Source: Collinsella sp944321445
GTDB lineage: Bacteria; Actinomycetota; Coriobacteriia; Coriobacteriales; Coriobacteriaceae
Length of the DNA stretch: 64,000 nucleotides
NCBI RefSeq assembly: GCF_030371825.1
Contig: NZ_JAUDDM010000005.1
Strand: one strand, 5' to 3'
In this document: piece by piece, positions 1 to 8,635 of the stretch
Position numbering within the stretch: the stretch's first letter is position 1
Layout: the number at the start of each line of letters is the position of its first letter
Program-made: the position numbers and the translations under genes
Notes under the pieces: generated by a model
Databases searched by the model: none
The model's input: the letters and a program-made list of their open reading frames with translations, nothing else
What the model was told of the DNA's origin: nothing

Positions 1-12
1 TATCCTCCCGCG

Positions 13-41
13 GTGGGGGGGGGGGCCCCCCCCCCGCCCAC
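13..41. repeat. G-run/C-run palindrome
   Basis: Eleven G residues (15-25) run straight into ten C residues (26-35), flanked by GT and CCCAC, giving a GC-only hairpin. Bases 43-70 then carry a CCACCCCCGTCCCCAGAG stretch that recurs in the palindromic intergenic repeats near 6.2 and 41.6 kb. Beyond this, bases 1-310 show no convincing gene. The homopolymers sit at the edge of the sequence and their exact lengths may be unreliable. Confidence 0.6.
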
Positions 42-310
42 TTTGGCCTCTCCCACCCCCGTCCCCAGAGGCGCCATTATTGCTGGGGTTGCAAGCGTGT
101 AGAATCTGCGCGAAACATGAATAAATCGACTCGCAATATGTATAACGCGCGGAAGTCCTTGCGCCTCGTACCGCCTGCAACCTTGTCGGTTGGTTGTATG
201 TAAGAAGCGGCAGCGCATAGTGTCGGCATTCTGCAAGGCATTGCGAGCCAGGCGCCAAGACTCCCAAGATCACCTTTGTTCCCATCACTAAGCCCTTGAA
301 CGGCAACGAT

Positions 311-338
311 TTTAGTATTACCATTTAGTAATACTAAA
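311..338. promoter_or_regulatory. 11-bp inverted repeat, probable operator of the toxin-antitoxin pair
   Basis: TTTAGTATTAC (311-321) and its exact reverse complement GTAATACTAAA (328-338) are separated by 6 bp. The repeat ends just before the GTAGGGAG ribosome binding site of the toxin-like gene. Ribbon-helix-helix antitoxins commonly bind such palindromes to repress their own operon, so this is the likely autoregulatory site. The palindrome is seen directly; the role is inferred. Confidence 0.7.
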
Positions 339-352
339 GGTAGGGAGCGCCT

Positions 353-613
353 ATGCAATCCACGCCGATAGTATTGGAACACGCCTACAAACACGGACTA
401 AGCAAGCGAGACATCATCCACGCCTGGAAAAACGCCTACATCGAACGACGACGAGATGGCCGATACGCTTTTGAACGTGTCCTTATTGGGCCGGATCGTG
501 CGGGAAGAGCCGTTCAGCTGGTCGAAGCTTGGGACGAACGAAAAAACCGGTTCGTGATACTCCACGCCATGCATCTCACGCAGGGCATGCGAAACGAGTT
601 GGGATTGAAGTGA
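353..613 (+). CDS. BrnT-like toxin of a type II toxin-antitoxin pair
   Basis: An 86-residue protein preceded by a TAGGGAG ribosome binding site. The layout matches the small BrnT/RelE-fold family often found in actinobacteria: an N-terminal AYKHGLSKRDI segment, a central IGPDRAGRAVQLVE strand region, and a C-terminal FVILHAMHLT strand. The next gene overlaps or abuts it and encodes a protein with a C-terminal ribbon-helix-helix domain, the usual BrnA-type partner, so the pair reads as a toxin-first operon. BrnT proteins act as ribonucleases that halt translation; activity here is inferred from family resemblance and context. Catalytic residues cannot be assigned with confidence. Confidence 0.65.
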   Translation: MQSTPIVLEHAYKHGLSKRDIIHAWKNAYIERRRDGRYAFERVLIGPDRAGRAVQLVEAWDERKNRFVILHAMHLTQGMRNELGLK

Positions 614-621
614 GGAATACC

Positions 622-1017
622 ATGCGCAGAAACGTGAAGAGGCCGGATAAAAACAAGCTGACAAACGATGAGATTGCGTTTGTAGCACCAGACGGCACTG
701 CCTACACCAACAAGATGGTCAATGAGATGGAGGAGCGTATCGCCGCGGGCGACTTTGGAGAAGGCGAATGGGGGCCGATCCACTATGCCCCCGGTATGCC
801 CGGCGGAATGTCCAAGCGCGACTGGCACCGCCTGCGCACCCAGCCTCCCGGCCGTCCGCCGCTGGCCGACGAACCCACCGACGTCGTCACCTTCAAAATG
901 CCCCATTCGCTGGTGGAATACGTCAAGCGCGCCGCCAAAGCCTGCGGCCAAACCAAATCCAAATTCATCCGCGAGGCAGTTCTGGAGAAAGCCGCAAAAG
1001 TCCTCGGCCCCGAATAG
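622..1017 (+). CDS. Ribbon-helix-helix antitoxin-like protein
   Basis: A 131-residue protein. The ATG at 622 has a GAGGAA ribosome binding site; an in-frame GTG at 610 overlapping the toxin stop codon is an alternative start. Residues about 88-131 form a CopG/MetJ-type ribbon-helix-helix: a VVTFKMP strand, a helix (LVEYVKRAAKAC), a turn (GQTKS) and a second helix (KFIREAVLEKAAKV). The N-terminal 85 residues are hydrophilic and would wrap the toxin partner. The protein is expected to neutralise the upstream toxin and to repress the operon through the palindrome at 311-338. It is longer than many BrnA proteins (about 90-100 residues). Confidence 0.7.
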   Translation: MRRNVKRPDKNKLTNDEIAFVAPDGTAYTNKMVNEMEERIAAGDFGEGEWGPIHYAPGMPGGMSKRDWHRLRTQPPGRPPLADEPTDVVTFKMPHSLVEYVKRAAKACGQTKSKFIREAVLEKAAKVLGPE

Positions 1018-1055
1018 CCAAAGCACAGCCTCCGAACGGCCGCACTCCATGCGCC

Positions 1056-1196
1056 GCTGCAAAAACCGGGAGCTTTGGGCAGATTTTTAACCCCGGGTCC
1101 AGACAACCGGCTTTCTGACCTCGCGTTTTCGCAGGCAGAAAAGGTGCCGATGCAGACCTGGTCCAAAAAATCCGCCCAAAGTCCCCGGTCTTGCAC
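1056..1196. repeat. Inverted-end intergenic element, family B, copy 1
   Basis: The left end (1056-1088, starting GCTGCAAAAACCGGGAGC) and right end (1165-1195, finishing GTCCCCGGTCTTGCA) are near reverse complements about 76 bp apart. The interior contains GACCTCGCGTTTTCGCAGG. A second copy at 34981-35128 shares both ends and this interior motif (GACCTCGGAGTTTTCGCAGG). It lies between the antitoxin gene and the convergent exporter operon and has no coding capacity of its own. Confidence 0.7.
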
Positions 1197-1266
1197 TACC
1201 AAACGTGCCGCGCAAAGCGCGGCACACCAACTTCCCCCACCGCAGCGAGAAAAGTCGAGAAACAGA

Positions 1267-1347
1267 CAGGGCCCCCTACCGACCGTTTTGCACATTTCGC
1301 AGCCGCGCAGCGGCGAGGACGTGCAAAACGGTCGGTAGGGGGCCCTG
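1267..1347. terminator. 27-bp perfect inverted repeat, possible terminator of the exporter operon
   Basis: Bases 1267-1293 (CAGGGCCCCCTACCGACC...) are the exact reverse complement of 1321-1347, with a 27-base loop. It begins 18 bp past the stop of the minus-strand exporter gene. It could stop transcripts from either side, but there is no clean T-run, so it may instead be one more member of the window's palindromic repeats. Confidence 0.5.
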
Positions 1348-1364
1348 CCCCGTGTATCGCAGGC

Positions 1365-3332
1365 TTATTCGAGCTCGAACGCGCCTGTATACAGCTGGTA
1401 ATACGTACCGCGCTTGGCAATCAGCTCGTCGTGGCTGCCGCGCTCGATGATGCGGCCGTGATCAAGCACGATGATCGCATCGGAGTTGCGGACAGTCGAC
1501 AGACGGTGCGCAATCACGAAGGTGGTGCGCCCGCTCATGAGTGCGTCCATGCCCTTCTGCACGATCGCCTCGGTGCGGGTGTCGATCGACGACGTGGCCT
1601 CGTCCAGAATCATGACCGGCGGGTCGGCAACCGCTGCGCGCGAAATGGACAGCAGCTGGCGCTGGCCCTGCGACAGGTTGGAGCCGTTATCGGTCAGCAT
1701 CGTGTTGTAGCCCTCGGGCAGGCGCTCGATGAAACCGTGCGCGCCGGCCAGCTTGGCCGCAGCGATGCACTCCTCGTCGGTCGCGTCCAGGCGGCCGTAG
1801 CGAATGTTGTCCATGACGGTGCCGGTGAACAGGTTCACGTCCTGCAGCACCATGCCCAGCGAATGACGCAGGTCGTCCTTGCGGATCTTCTCGACATTGA
1901 TGCCGTCGTAGCGAATCTTGCCGTCCTGGATGTCGTAGAAGCGGTTGATGAGGTTCGTAATCGTGGTCTTGCCCGCACCGGTTGCGCCCACGAAGGCGAT
2001 CTTCTGGCCGGGCTTGGCCCACACGCTCACGTCGTGCAGCACGGTGTGGCCGGGCTTGTAGCCAAAGTCCACGTCGACCAGGCGCACATCGCCGCGAAGC
2101 GGCACGAGCTCCACGGTGCCGTCCTCGTGCGGGTGCTTCCAGGCCCAGCGGCCGGTGTGCTTGCCCTGCACCTCGACGAGCTTGCCGTTCTCCATCTTGG
2201 TGTTCACCAGCGTGACGTAACCATGATCCTGCTCGGGCTCCTCGTCCATGAGCTCAAAGATGCGCGCGGCACCCGCAAGGCCCATGACCACAGCGTTGAT
2301 CTGCTGCGAGATCTGGCCAATCTGGCCGGCGAACTGCTTGGTCATGTTGAGGAACGGCACGGTCACGGCCACGGAGAAGGCCAAACCGGACACCGACACA
2401 TTCGGCACGCCCGTGGCGATAAAGATGCCGCCCGCAAGCGCCACGATGACGTACATGAGGTTGCCCAGGTTCATGAGGATCGGGCCGAGCGTGTTGGTGT
2501 ACATGTTCGCGGCGCGCGCGGCACGGAACAGACGCTCGTTGCGCACATCGAAGTCCTCCTGCGCAGCGTCCTCGTGGCAGAACACCTTGACGACGCGCTG
2601 GCCGTTCATGATCTCCTCAACGTGGCCCTCGACCACAGAGATCTCGTGCTGCTGCGCCAGGAAGTTGCGTGCAGAGCGGCCGCCCAGCTGCTTGGTCATG
2701 TAGGCCATGAAGCCCACGCCAAGAATGACCACAAGTGCCATCCAAATGCTGTAGTACACCATGACGCAAATCACGGAGCAGCAGGTAATGACGGTCAGGC
2801 AGATGTTGGGCATCGACTGCGAGATCATCTGGCGCAGGGTATCGATATCGTTCGTGTAATAACTCATGATATCGCCGCGCTGATGCTGGTCGAAGTAGCT
2901 GATGGGCAGGTCCTGCATGTGGTCGAACAGCTTCTCGCGGAACTTCTCCAGCGAACCCTGGGTGATGATGGCCATAAGGCGCGTCTGGGTGAAGTTGGCG
3001 ACGAGCGTGACCGCGTACACGCCAATGAGCGTGAGCGTCAGCGTCGTGACCTGGCCGGACACGGAGTTCCAGTCGCCGGATTGCCAGGTGGCGCCAACAA
3101 TCTCGAGCGCGCGCTGGATGAAGATGGCGGGCATGGCCGAAAGGATCGCCTGTACAAGGATGCACACGGCAACAATCGGCAGCAGCTTGGGATAGAACGA
3201 GAAGAGCGTCTTCACGAGGCGGCCGAGAATGTGCCCGCGGCCCGGGCGGCGATCGCCGTCATCGGTCTGGCGGCCGGCGACATTCTGACGATTGGCCTCG
3301 TACTGCTTCTTGGCTTCGGAATTAATGCTCAT
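1365..3332 (-). CDS. ABC exporter half-transporter, canonical ATP site partner
   Basis: About 655 residues: an N-terminal cytoplasmic stretch, a six-helix exporter domain (about residues 45-345) and a C-terminal nucleotide-binding domain. Walker A is GATGAGKTT, the signature is LSQGQ, Walker B is VMILDEATSS with the catalytic Glu, and the switch His is in IAHRLST. The ATG at 3332 is preferred because GGGAGG lies 8 bases upstream; a GTG three codons earlier is possible. It overlaps the upstream ABC gene by 11 bp, so the two are translationally coupled and probably form a heterodimer of the LmrCD/BmrCD/TM287-288 type. The substrate is unknown; drugs or peptides are typical. Confidence 0.88.
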   Translation of the reverse strand: MSINSEAKKQYEANRQNVAGRQTDDGDRRPGRGHILGRLVKTLFSFYPKLLPIVAVCILVQAILSAMPAIFIQRALEIVGATWQSGDWNSVSGQVTTLTLTLIGVYAVTLVANFTQTRLMAIITQGSLEKFREKLFDHMQDLPISYFDQHQRGDIMSYYTNDIDTLRQMISQSMPNICLTVITCCSVICVMVYYSIWMALVVILGVGFMAYMTKQLGGRSARNFLAQQHEISVVEGHVEEIMNGQRVVKVFCHEDAAQEDFDVRNERLFRAARAANMYTNTLGPILMNLGNLMYVIVALAGGIFIATGVPNVSVSGLAFSVAVTVPFLNMTKQFAGQIGQISQQINAVVMGLAGAARIFELMDEEPEQDHGYVTLVNTKMENGKLVEVQGKHTGRWAWKHPHEDGTVELVPLRGDVRLVDVDFGYKPGHTVLHDVSVWAKPGQKIAFVGATGAGKTTITNLINRFYDIQDGKIRYDGINVEKIRKDDLRHSLGMVLQDVNLFTGTVMDNIRYGRLDATDEECIAAAKLAGAHGFIERLPEGYNTMLTDNGSNLSQGQRQLLSISRAAVADPPVMILDEATSSIDTRTEAIVQKGMDALMSGRTTFVIAHRLSTVRNSDAIIVLDHGRIIERGSHDELIAKRGTYYQLYTGAFELE

Positions 3333-5157
3333 CGGCGACACCTCCCTTCGGGGTCACGGCTTGCGGGGCGGTAGCGGCGGCAGGCTTGGCAGTAGCGGCG
3401 GGCTCAGCCGGCTCCTCCACAGCCTCCTCGCTCGTGCGATTCTGCTGCTCATACGTATCGCGATAGATGTCGCAGGTCTTCAGCAGCTCCTCGTGCGTGC
3501 CCAGGCCCGCAATGTGGCCGTTGTCCAGCACCAGAATGCGGTCGGCGTGCTCAACAGAGCTCGTGCGCTGCGCGATGATGATCTTGGTGGTCTCGGGCAG
3601 GTACTGCGCCAGGCCCTCACGAATGAGCGCGTCGGTCTTGGTGTCGACGGCGCTTGTGGAGTCGTCCAAAATCAGCACCTTGGGGCGCTTCAGCAGCGCG
3701 CGGGCAATGCACAGACGCTGCTTCTGGCCGCCGGATACGTTGGTGCCGCCCTGCTCGATGTAGGTGTCATAGCGCTGCGGGAAGCCCTGGATGAACTCGT
3801 CGGCCTGCGCCAGCTTGCACACCTCTACCAGCTCGTCGTAAGAAGCGTCGGGGTTGCCCCAGCGCAGGTTCTCTTTGATGGTGCCGGAAAACAGCACGTT
3901 TTTCTGCAGCACGACGGCCACGTTGTTGCGCAGGAACTCCAAGTCGTAGTCGCGCACGTCCACGCCGCCAACCTTCACGGAGCCCTCGGTCACATCGTAC
4001 AGGCGGCTGATGAGGTTCACCAGCGACGTCTTGGCCGAACCGGTGCCGCCCATGATGCCTAGGGTCTCGCCGCTGGCGATGTGCAGGTCGATCTCGGCCA
4101 GGGCGCGGTGCTCGGCCTTCTCGGAGTACTTGAACGTCACGTTGTCGAAGTCGATGGAGCCGTCCTTCATCTCGGTGATGGGGTGCTCCGGGTTCTTGAT
4201 CGTGGGCTCGGTCTCAATGACCTCCACGATACGCTCGGCGCTCTCCTGCGCCATGGTGATCATGGCGAACACCATCGACACCATCATGAGCGCCATGAGG
4301 ATCATGAAGCCATAGGTGGTGAGCGCGGAGAACTGGCCGACGTTCAGCATGGTGCCGCGGGTGGAGATGATGAGGTAGGAGCCGAACTGGATGATGACCG
4401 TGAACACCGTGAACACGGCGAGGTTCATCATGGGCGAGTTGAACGCAAGGATCTTCTCGGCGCGGGTGAAGTCGGCGCACACGTCCTGCGCGGCACGGCC
4501 GAACTTCTCCTTCTCGTAGTCCTGGCGCACGTAGCTCTTCACGTCGCGCATGCCGGTGACGTTCTCCTCGATGGACTCGTTGAGCGCGTCGTATTTGCGG
4601 AACACGGAGCGGAAGATCGGGTGCACGGTGCGCACGACCTTGAACAGGCCGAAGCCCAGGATGGGCACCACGATGACGAACACGATGGCCATGGGGCCGC
4701 CCATGATGAAGGCCATGACGATGCCGCAGATAAGGATCAGCGGGCAGCGGATGGCGGTGCGGATGACCATCATGTAGGCCAGCTGCACGTTGGTGATGTC
4801 CGTGGTGAGGCGCGTCACCAGCGATGAGCTGGAGAACTGGTCGATGTTGGCGAAGCTGAAGCGCTGCACCGCGGCGAACACGTCGTGGCGCAGGTTCTTG
4901 GCAAAGCCGCAGCTCGCCTCGGAGCAGGTAAGGCCTGCGCCGATGCCAAAGCACAGCGATGCAAGCGCCATGGCCACCAGAAGGCCGGCGTACGGCAGCA
5001 TCTCGCCCACCGTCGCACCCTGCTGGATCGTGTTGATGAGCTGAGCGGTCACGAACGGAATGGCAACCTCCATGACCACCTCGCCCGACACGATGATGGG
5101 GGTGGCGATGGCCGCTTTCTTGTATTCGCGGATGCTCGCCATGAGCGTTTTAAGCAT
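3322..5157 (-). CDS. ABC exporter half-transporter with degenerate ATP site
   Basis: A 611-residue protein with a six-helix exporter domain (about residues 15-310) and a nucleotide-binding domain. The ATPase motifs depart from consensus: Walker A is GGTGSAKTS (Ala for the last Gly), Walker B ends LILDDSTS (Asp for the catalytic Glu), and the switch is IAQRTSS (Gln for His). The signature VSGGQ is intact. Such asymmetry is typical of heterodimeric exporters with one hydrolysing and one non-hydrolysing site. Its start overlaps the MarR gene's stop and its stop overlaps the partner gene. The C-terminus carries an Ala/Pro/Glu-rich tail after the ATPase domain. Confidence 0.88.
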   Translation of the reverse strand: MLKTLMASIREYKKAAIATPIIVSGEVVMEVAIPFVTAQLINTIQQGATVGEMLPYAGLLVAMALASLCFGIGAGLTCSEASCGFAKNLRHDVFAAVQRFSFANIDQFSSSSLVTRLTTDITNVQLAYMMVIRTAIRCPLILICGIVMAFIMGGPMAIVFVIVVPILGFGLFKVVRTVHPIFRSVFRKYDALNESIEENVTGMRDVKSYVRQDYEKEKFGRAAQDVCADFTRAEKILAFNSPMMNLAVFTVFTVIIQFGSYLIISTRGTMLNVGQFSALTTYGFMILMALMMVSMVFAMITMAQESAERIVEVIETEPTIKNPEHPITEMKDGSIDFDNVTFKYSEKAEHRALAEIDLHIASGETLGIMGGTGSAKTSLVNLISRLYDVTEGSVKVGGVDVRDYDLEFLRNNVAVVLQKNVLFSGTIKENLRWGNPDASYDELVEVCKLAQADEFIQGFPQRYDTYIEQGGTNVSGGQKQRLCIARALLKRPKVLILDDSTSAVDTKTDALIREGLAQYLPETTKIIIAQRTSSVEHADRILVLDNGHIAGLGTHEELLKTCDIYRDTYEQQNRTSEEAVEEPAEPAATAKPAAATAPQAVTPKGGVADEH

Positions 5158-5602
5158 GTAATCCCTCCCAATGCGTGTGAATCTTGTCGAGCATCTCGAC
5201 GAGTTGGTTCTGCTCTTCCTCGCTCAGGCAGGCGAACGCCTGGCGACGGAACTGAACGCGCGCCTCCTGCTCCTGGGCGGCTTCCTGCGCGCCCTTTTCC
5301 GTGAGGCGGATGACCAGCTGACGGCGGTCTTCCGGGTTGCGCGTGCGTTCGATGAGCCCGGCGTTCTCGATCTTGGCGAGAATCTCGGAGAGCGAGCCGG
5401 GTTTGAGCTCGAAATACGTGCCCAGCTCGAGCTGCGACATTTGGCCGCCGTGCTTGGCGAGCAGACAGATGATCGCGGCCCGTCCCGACCTGCCGCCGCT
5501 ATGGAAGTGCAGGTAGTGGCCAAAATAGCCCAGATTCCACAGCAGGCGGCGGGCGCGCGCCTCTTCAGGCGTGTCCACGGCGTCTTCGACTGCGTCAGAC
5601 AT
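5150..5602 (-). CDS. MarR family transcriptional regulator
   Basis: A 150-residue protein with a winged helix-turn-helix in the MarR layout: GGRSGRAAIICLLAKHGG, a recognition region around TYFELKPGSLSEILAKIENAG, and a wing with RTRNPEDRRQLVIRLTEKG. A strong AAAGGAG site precedes the ATG. It is the first gene of a three-gene operon with the two ABC half-transporters and overlaps the first by 8 bp. The usual role is ligand-relieved repression of its own exporter operon. Dimerisation helices frame the DNA-binding domain, as expected for the family. Confidence 0.9.
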   Translation of the reverse strand: MSDAVEDAVDTPEEARARRLLWNLGYFGHYLHFHSGGRSGRAAIICLLAKHGGQMSQLELGTYFELKPGSLSEILAKIENAGLIERTRNPEDRRQLVIRLTEKGAQEAAQEQEARVQFRRQAFACLSEEEQNQLVEMLDKIHTHWEGLHA

Positions 5603-5648
5603 GCGTAACTCCTTTCTCTTGCTCGGGGAAATCTGTTTTGCCGCAAGA

Positions 5649-5676
5649 AGATTACTACGGAGTTCGCAATAGTCAA
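5649..5676 (-). promoter_or_regulatory. Probable promoter of the MarR-exporter operon
   Basis: On the minus strand TTGACT (5671-5676) and TAATCT (5649-5654) are spaced by 16 bp, about 50-70 bp upstream of the marR start. The spacer and -10 region read ATTGCGAACTCCGTAGTAAT, a partly palindromic stretch (ATTRC...GYAAT) that is a plausible MarR operator. Assignment is by eye. Confidence 0.5.
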
Positions 5677-5707
5677 GGTACCGAATAATTAGGTGGAGGA
5701 ATTATTG

Positions 5708-5735
5708 GGAAAATAGGGACAGGCACTTTTCCCCA
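5708..5735. repeat. GGGACAGGCAC repeat, family C
   Basis: GGAAAATAGGGACAGGCACT followed by TTTCCCC, ending 2 bp before the stop of the phosphatase gene. The same module recurs at 11369, 41599, 46925, 48842 and 58102, usually as an inverted pair at gene ends. It may serve as a weak terminator. Confidence 0.7.
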
Positions 5736-5736
5736 C

Positions 5737-6186
5737 CTACGCGAGCGCTTCGAGCAGGGCGGTGCAGCCGGCGAGCACGTCGCGATACGTGGCGTCGAAG
5801 TTGCCGGTGTACCAAGGGTCCGCAACGTCACCGGGGCGATCGGTCCAGTCCAGCAGGCGACTCACCTTGCCCTCGGGGTCGTTCCCCAAAATGCGCGCGA
5901 GGCCACGGCGGTTTTCCGCATCCATGTATACAATATGGTCCCAGTTGTCATATTCCGCTCGCGTGACGATACGTGCACGGTGCGGCATCAACGGAATCCC
6001 TACCTCACGCAGCTTGGTCTCGGTGCCCCAGTGCGGCGGGTTGCCAATCTCCTCGTAGCTCGTGGCGGCGGAATCGATTGTGAACTCCGCCTCGCGCCCG
6101 GCGCGCCGCACCAACTCCGTCATCACCGACTCAGCCATAGTCGACCGACAAATATTCCCATGGCAAATGAACAGCACGCGATGCAT
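5737..6186 (-). CDS. Low-molecular-weight protein-tyrosine phosphatase
   Basis: A 149-residue protein of typical family length (about 150). The phosphate-binding loop sits at the N-terminus (VLFICHGNICRS, the C-X5-R signature) and the general-acid Asp is in DPWYTGNF near residue 122. It hydrolyses phosphotyrosine in the cytoplasm. Members may counter bacterial tyrosine kinases or act in stress responses; no kinase gene is nearby, so the partner is unknown. It is transcribed alone between the MarR operon and a repeat-filled spacer. Confidence 0.92.
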   Translation of the reverse strand: MHRVLFICHGNICRSTMAESVMTELVRRAGREAEFTIDSAATSYEEIGNPPHWGTETKLREVGIPLMPHRARIVTRAEYDNWDHIVYMDAENRRGLARILGNDPEGKVSRLLDWTDRPGDVADPWYTGNFDATYRDVLAGCTALLEALA

Positions 6187-6205
6187 ATCGATCCTCTCGG
6201 AATGG

Positions 6206-6297
6206 CCTCTCTGGGGACGGGGGTCGCAGGGGACATTTTGTCCTCTCTGGGGACGGGGGTGCCAGAGGACATTTTGTCCTCTTTTGGGACAGGTTAG
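6206..6297. repeat. Tandem GGGGACGGGGGT units with ACATTTTGT hairpins, family D
   Basis: CCTCTCTGGGGACGGGGGT occurs at 6206 and again at 6242, a 36-bp period. Each unit is followed by a GGACATTTTGTCC-type palindrome, the second being AGAGGACATTTTGTCCTCT (6264-6282). The same ACATTTTGT palindrome occurs at 40302-40332 and the CTCTGGGGACGGGGG arm recurs in the 118-bp palindrome at 41573. It lies upstream of the phosphatase start on the minus strand. Confidence 0.75.
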
Positions 6298-6375
6298 CGC
6301 ATGCGGCCCAGCTTTTCGGCGATCGCGTAGCGTAAAACCCGCGCAGGCCGAAAATCATCAGGGTGTCAATCAAAT

Positions 6376-6440
6376 CTACTTGCCGTTTCGTTCACTAACA
6401 GCCATGATTTCCCCCTGTTAGCGAACGAAACGGCAAGTAG
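6376..6440. repeat. 26-bp inverted repeat, family E, copy 1
   Basis: The arms 6376-6401 (starting CTACTTGCCGTTTCGTTC) and 6415-6440 (ending GAACGAAACGGCAAGTAG) pair with a single mismatch around a 13-base loop. A second copy is at 30327-30391. Related CTAACGAAACT pieces lie at 17066-17190. No gene is present between 6187 and 6595. Confidence 0.75.
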
Positions 6441-6595
6441 AAACAACGAACCCCCTACCAGCTCGCGGGCAATCGGTGCGCCGGCCCGCTCGGGCATCGC
6501 GCAGCGCCGACGCGCTCGAACTTCCGCGCCGGGCAGCGTACAATGGCAGCATCCGGGCGCCGCGCGAGGGTTGGCGGCGCAGGAGGGAGACAACC

Positions 6596-8608
6596 ATGAT
6601 TTGCCCGAGCTGCCATAGCGAAGTCCCTGACGGTTCGATGTTCTGCACCAACTGCGGAAAGAAGCTCGACACGCCCGCGCCGAGCGGTCCGGTGTGTCCC
6701 GTGTGCGGCGCGCAGGTCGCACCCGGTGCGAAGTTCTGCACCAACTGCGGCAATAAGCTGGAAGAAGCGACGGAAACGACCGTCGTGCAGCCGGAAGCTC
6801 CGGTGACGACCGCCGATGCCGTGCCTGCCGCAGAAGTTCAGGCGGAAGAAGAGATCGTTCCCACCGTTGCATCTGCGGTGGAGGAAGAGGCTCCCGAAAC
6901 CGACATCCCTGCTCCGCAGCCCGCCTCAGACGAGACTGTCGCGCAGGCTATTCCGGAAGAACCCTGGGTAGAGGAAGGCGCTTCTGAAGAATCCCCAGCA
7001 AACGCCCCAGAAGAAACCACGACAGACGCTCCGGAGGAGCTTCCGGCCGATGCCCCCACCGAGGCCATGGAGGATGTCGCGCCCACCGTCGTCGCGCCGG
7101 TGCCCGCTCCCGACTCCGAGCCCGCCCCCGACACCTTCGACTCCGGCGCAGAAGAGGCAGTCGAAACCCTATGGGGCGCCGACGGTCTCGCGACCCCGTC
7201 CGACGAAGCCGAAACCGTCCAGATCACAGGCCCTACCTGCCCGTCTTGCGGCACACCCGTGGACCCCAATGCCCCGTTCTGCACCCACTGCGGCGCGCGC
7301 CTGTCGGCCCCCGTTGCGTCCATCCCTTACGAGCAAGACGCATCCGCCGGCGCAACCATGGTCGACATGGCCCGCGTCTCGGCGGTCCCGCGCGGCGCTG
7401 CGGTGCCCGGCATGTCCGAGCCCGTGCCCGTCATGACCAGCGCCCCCGCAACCCCACGGCAGGCCGACCTTCCGCCGCAATCCTTCGACGCTCCCGCAAA
7501 AAAGAAGATGAGCGGCGGCAAAATCGCAGCTATCGCCGTTGGTGCCGTAGCGGCGCTCGCACTCGTGGGCGGTGGCGTGTGGTTCGTGCTCGACCAGCAG
7601 CGCCAGCAGCAAGAGGCGGCCCAGCAGCAGGCGGCGGAAGAAGCGGCGGCGGCCGAGCACGCGGTCAAGATCATCGCCACGGCCGAGGGCTGGAACACGG
7701 CCGACGGCGCCTCGCGCCTGCCCGTGCATATCGTCGGCACTGCCTCGGACGGCACGGCTGTCAACGAGGTTCAGTACGTCGATTCCAACGGCGACGGCCT
7801 CAAGCTGCGCCAGGGCGAATACGACTTCACCGTCGCCGCGTCACCCATCGCGGCTGACGGCACCATCTTCACGGTTCCGGGCACCACGCTCCACGTGAGC
7901 TTCGAGTCCGCCGATCCCAGCGAATCCATCGACGCCACCGAGCAGGGCGGCTTCGAGCTCACACCCATCGCCGCGCTCGACGTGACCGACGACCAGCTTT
8001 CCGCAGCGTACGATCACGCTTCCAAGGATGAGGAGGGTACCGCGGACGCTGTCGCCCTGCGCGACGCCGCGACCAAGCGCCGCGACCATGCCGTTGCGCA
8101 AAAGGAGGCCGACGAGAAAGCCGCCGCAGAGGAGGCTGCTCGCGAGGCACGTCACGTCGTCGCCAACGGCTTCGAATTCTTCATGCCGGAGCATTGGGAT
8201 AATCGTGTCGACGTCGATATCGACGGCAGCACGGTGACCATCAGGTCCAAGAAGTACCCGCGCCTAGATTTGTGCTGGATCGAGGTACGCCGCGGCGCCG
8301 AGGAGGCAATGGGCGACATCGGAACCGCCTGCATGGGCAGCGTGTCGCTGGGCGAGGGCATGTACGCGAACGTGTACGCGACCCGCTGGGGCTACACCAT
8401 CGCCGACCTGTACCGCCGCGCGACCTCCGACCCCGACGATTACTACAGCATGGAGGAGGCGAACGAGATCGTCGACCTGCAGACGGGCGGGGCCATCACC
8501 TACACGAAGCTGCGCGACGACTACGTCGACAACGGCGAGACTCACAACGACCTGACGGACAACTACATCCGCAAGCACATCGTCGAGACCATCCAACCTA
8601 CGGGCTAA
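6596..8608 (+). CDS. Membrane protein with three N-terminal zinc ribbons
   Basis: A 670-residue protein; the ATG at 6596 follows an AGGAGGGAG site. Residues 1-60 hold two CxxC-x(12-13)-CxxC zinc ribbons (CPSCHSE...FCTNCGKK and CPVCGAQ...FCTNCGNK). After an acidic Ala/Pro/Glu-rich linker (about 65-220) there is a third ribbon (CPSCGTP...FCTHCGAR). One membrane segment (about 308-328, IAAIAVGAVAALALVGGGVW) follows, then a coiled Gln/Ala/Glu-rich stretch. The extracellular part of about 320 residues includes a region with VANGFEFFMPEHWDNRVDV. The layout suggests a cytoplasmic ribbon sensor tethered to an exported domain. The function is unknown. Confidence 0.8.
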   Translation: MICPSCHSEVPDGSMFCTNCGKKLDTPAPSGPVCPVCGAQVAPGAKFCTNCGNKLEEATETTVVQPEAPVTTADAVPAAEVQAEEEIVPTVASAVEEEAPETDIPAPQPASDETVAQAIPEEPWVEEGASEESPANAPEETTTDAPEELPADAPTEAMEDVAPTVVAPVPAPDSEPAPDTFDSGAEEAVETLWGADGLATPSDEAETVQITGPTCPSCGTPVDPNAPFCTHCGARLSAPVASIPYEQDASAGATMVDMARVSAVPRGAAVPGMSEPVPVMTSAPATPRQADLPPQSFDAPAKKKMSGGKIAAIAVGAVAALALVGGGVWFVLDQQRQQQEAAQQQAAEEAAAAEHAVKIIATAEGWNTADGASRLPVHIVGTASDGTAVNEVQYVDSNGDGLKLRQGEYDFTVAASPIAADGTIFTVPGTTLHVSFESADPSESIDATEQGGFELTPIAALDVTDDQLSAAYDHASKDEEGTADAVALRDAATKRRDHAVAQKEADEKAAAEEAAREARHVVANGFEFFMPEHWDNRVDVDIDGSTVTIRSKKYPRLDLCWIEVRRGAEEAMGDIGTACMGSVSLGEGMYANVYATRWGYTIADLYRRATSDPDDYYSMEEANEIVDLQTGGAITYTKLRDDYVDNGETHNDLTDNYIRKHIVETIQPTG

Positions 8609-8635
8609 TCTGCCTGGGAAAACGCCTGCAACTAA

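Noticed and set aside
1191..3374. 727-codon open frame opposite the ABC exporter
   Set aside because: It mirrors the exporter gene on the other strand, is rich in His, Asp, Val and Arg as GC-biased shadows are, and lacks a ribosome binding site and domains.
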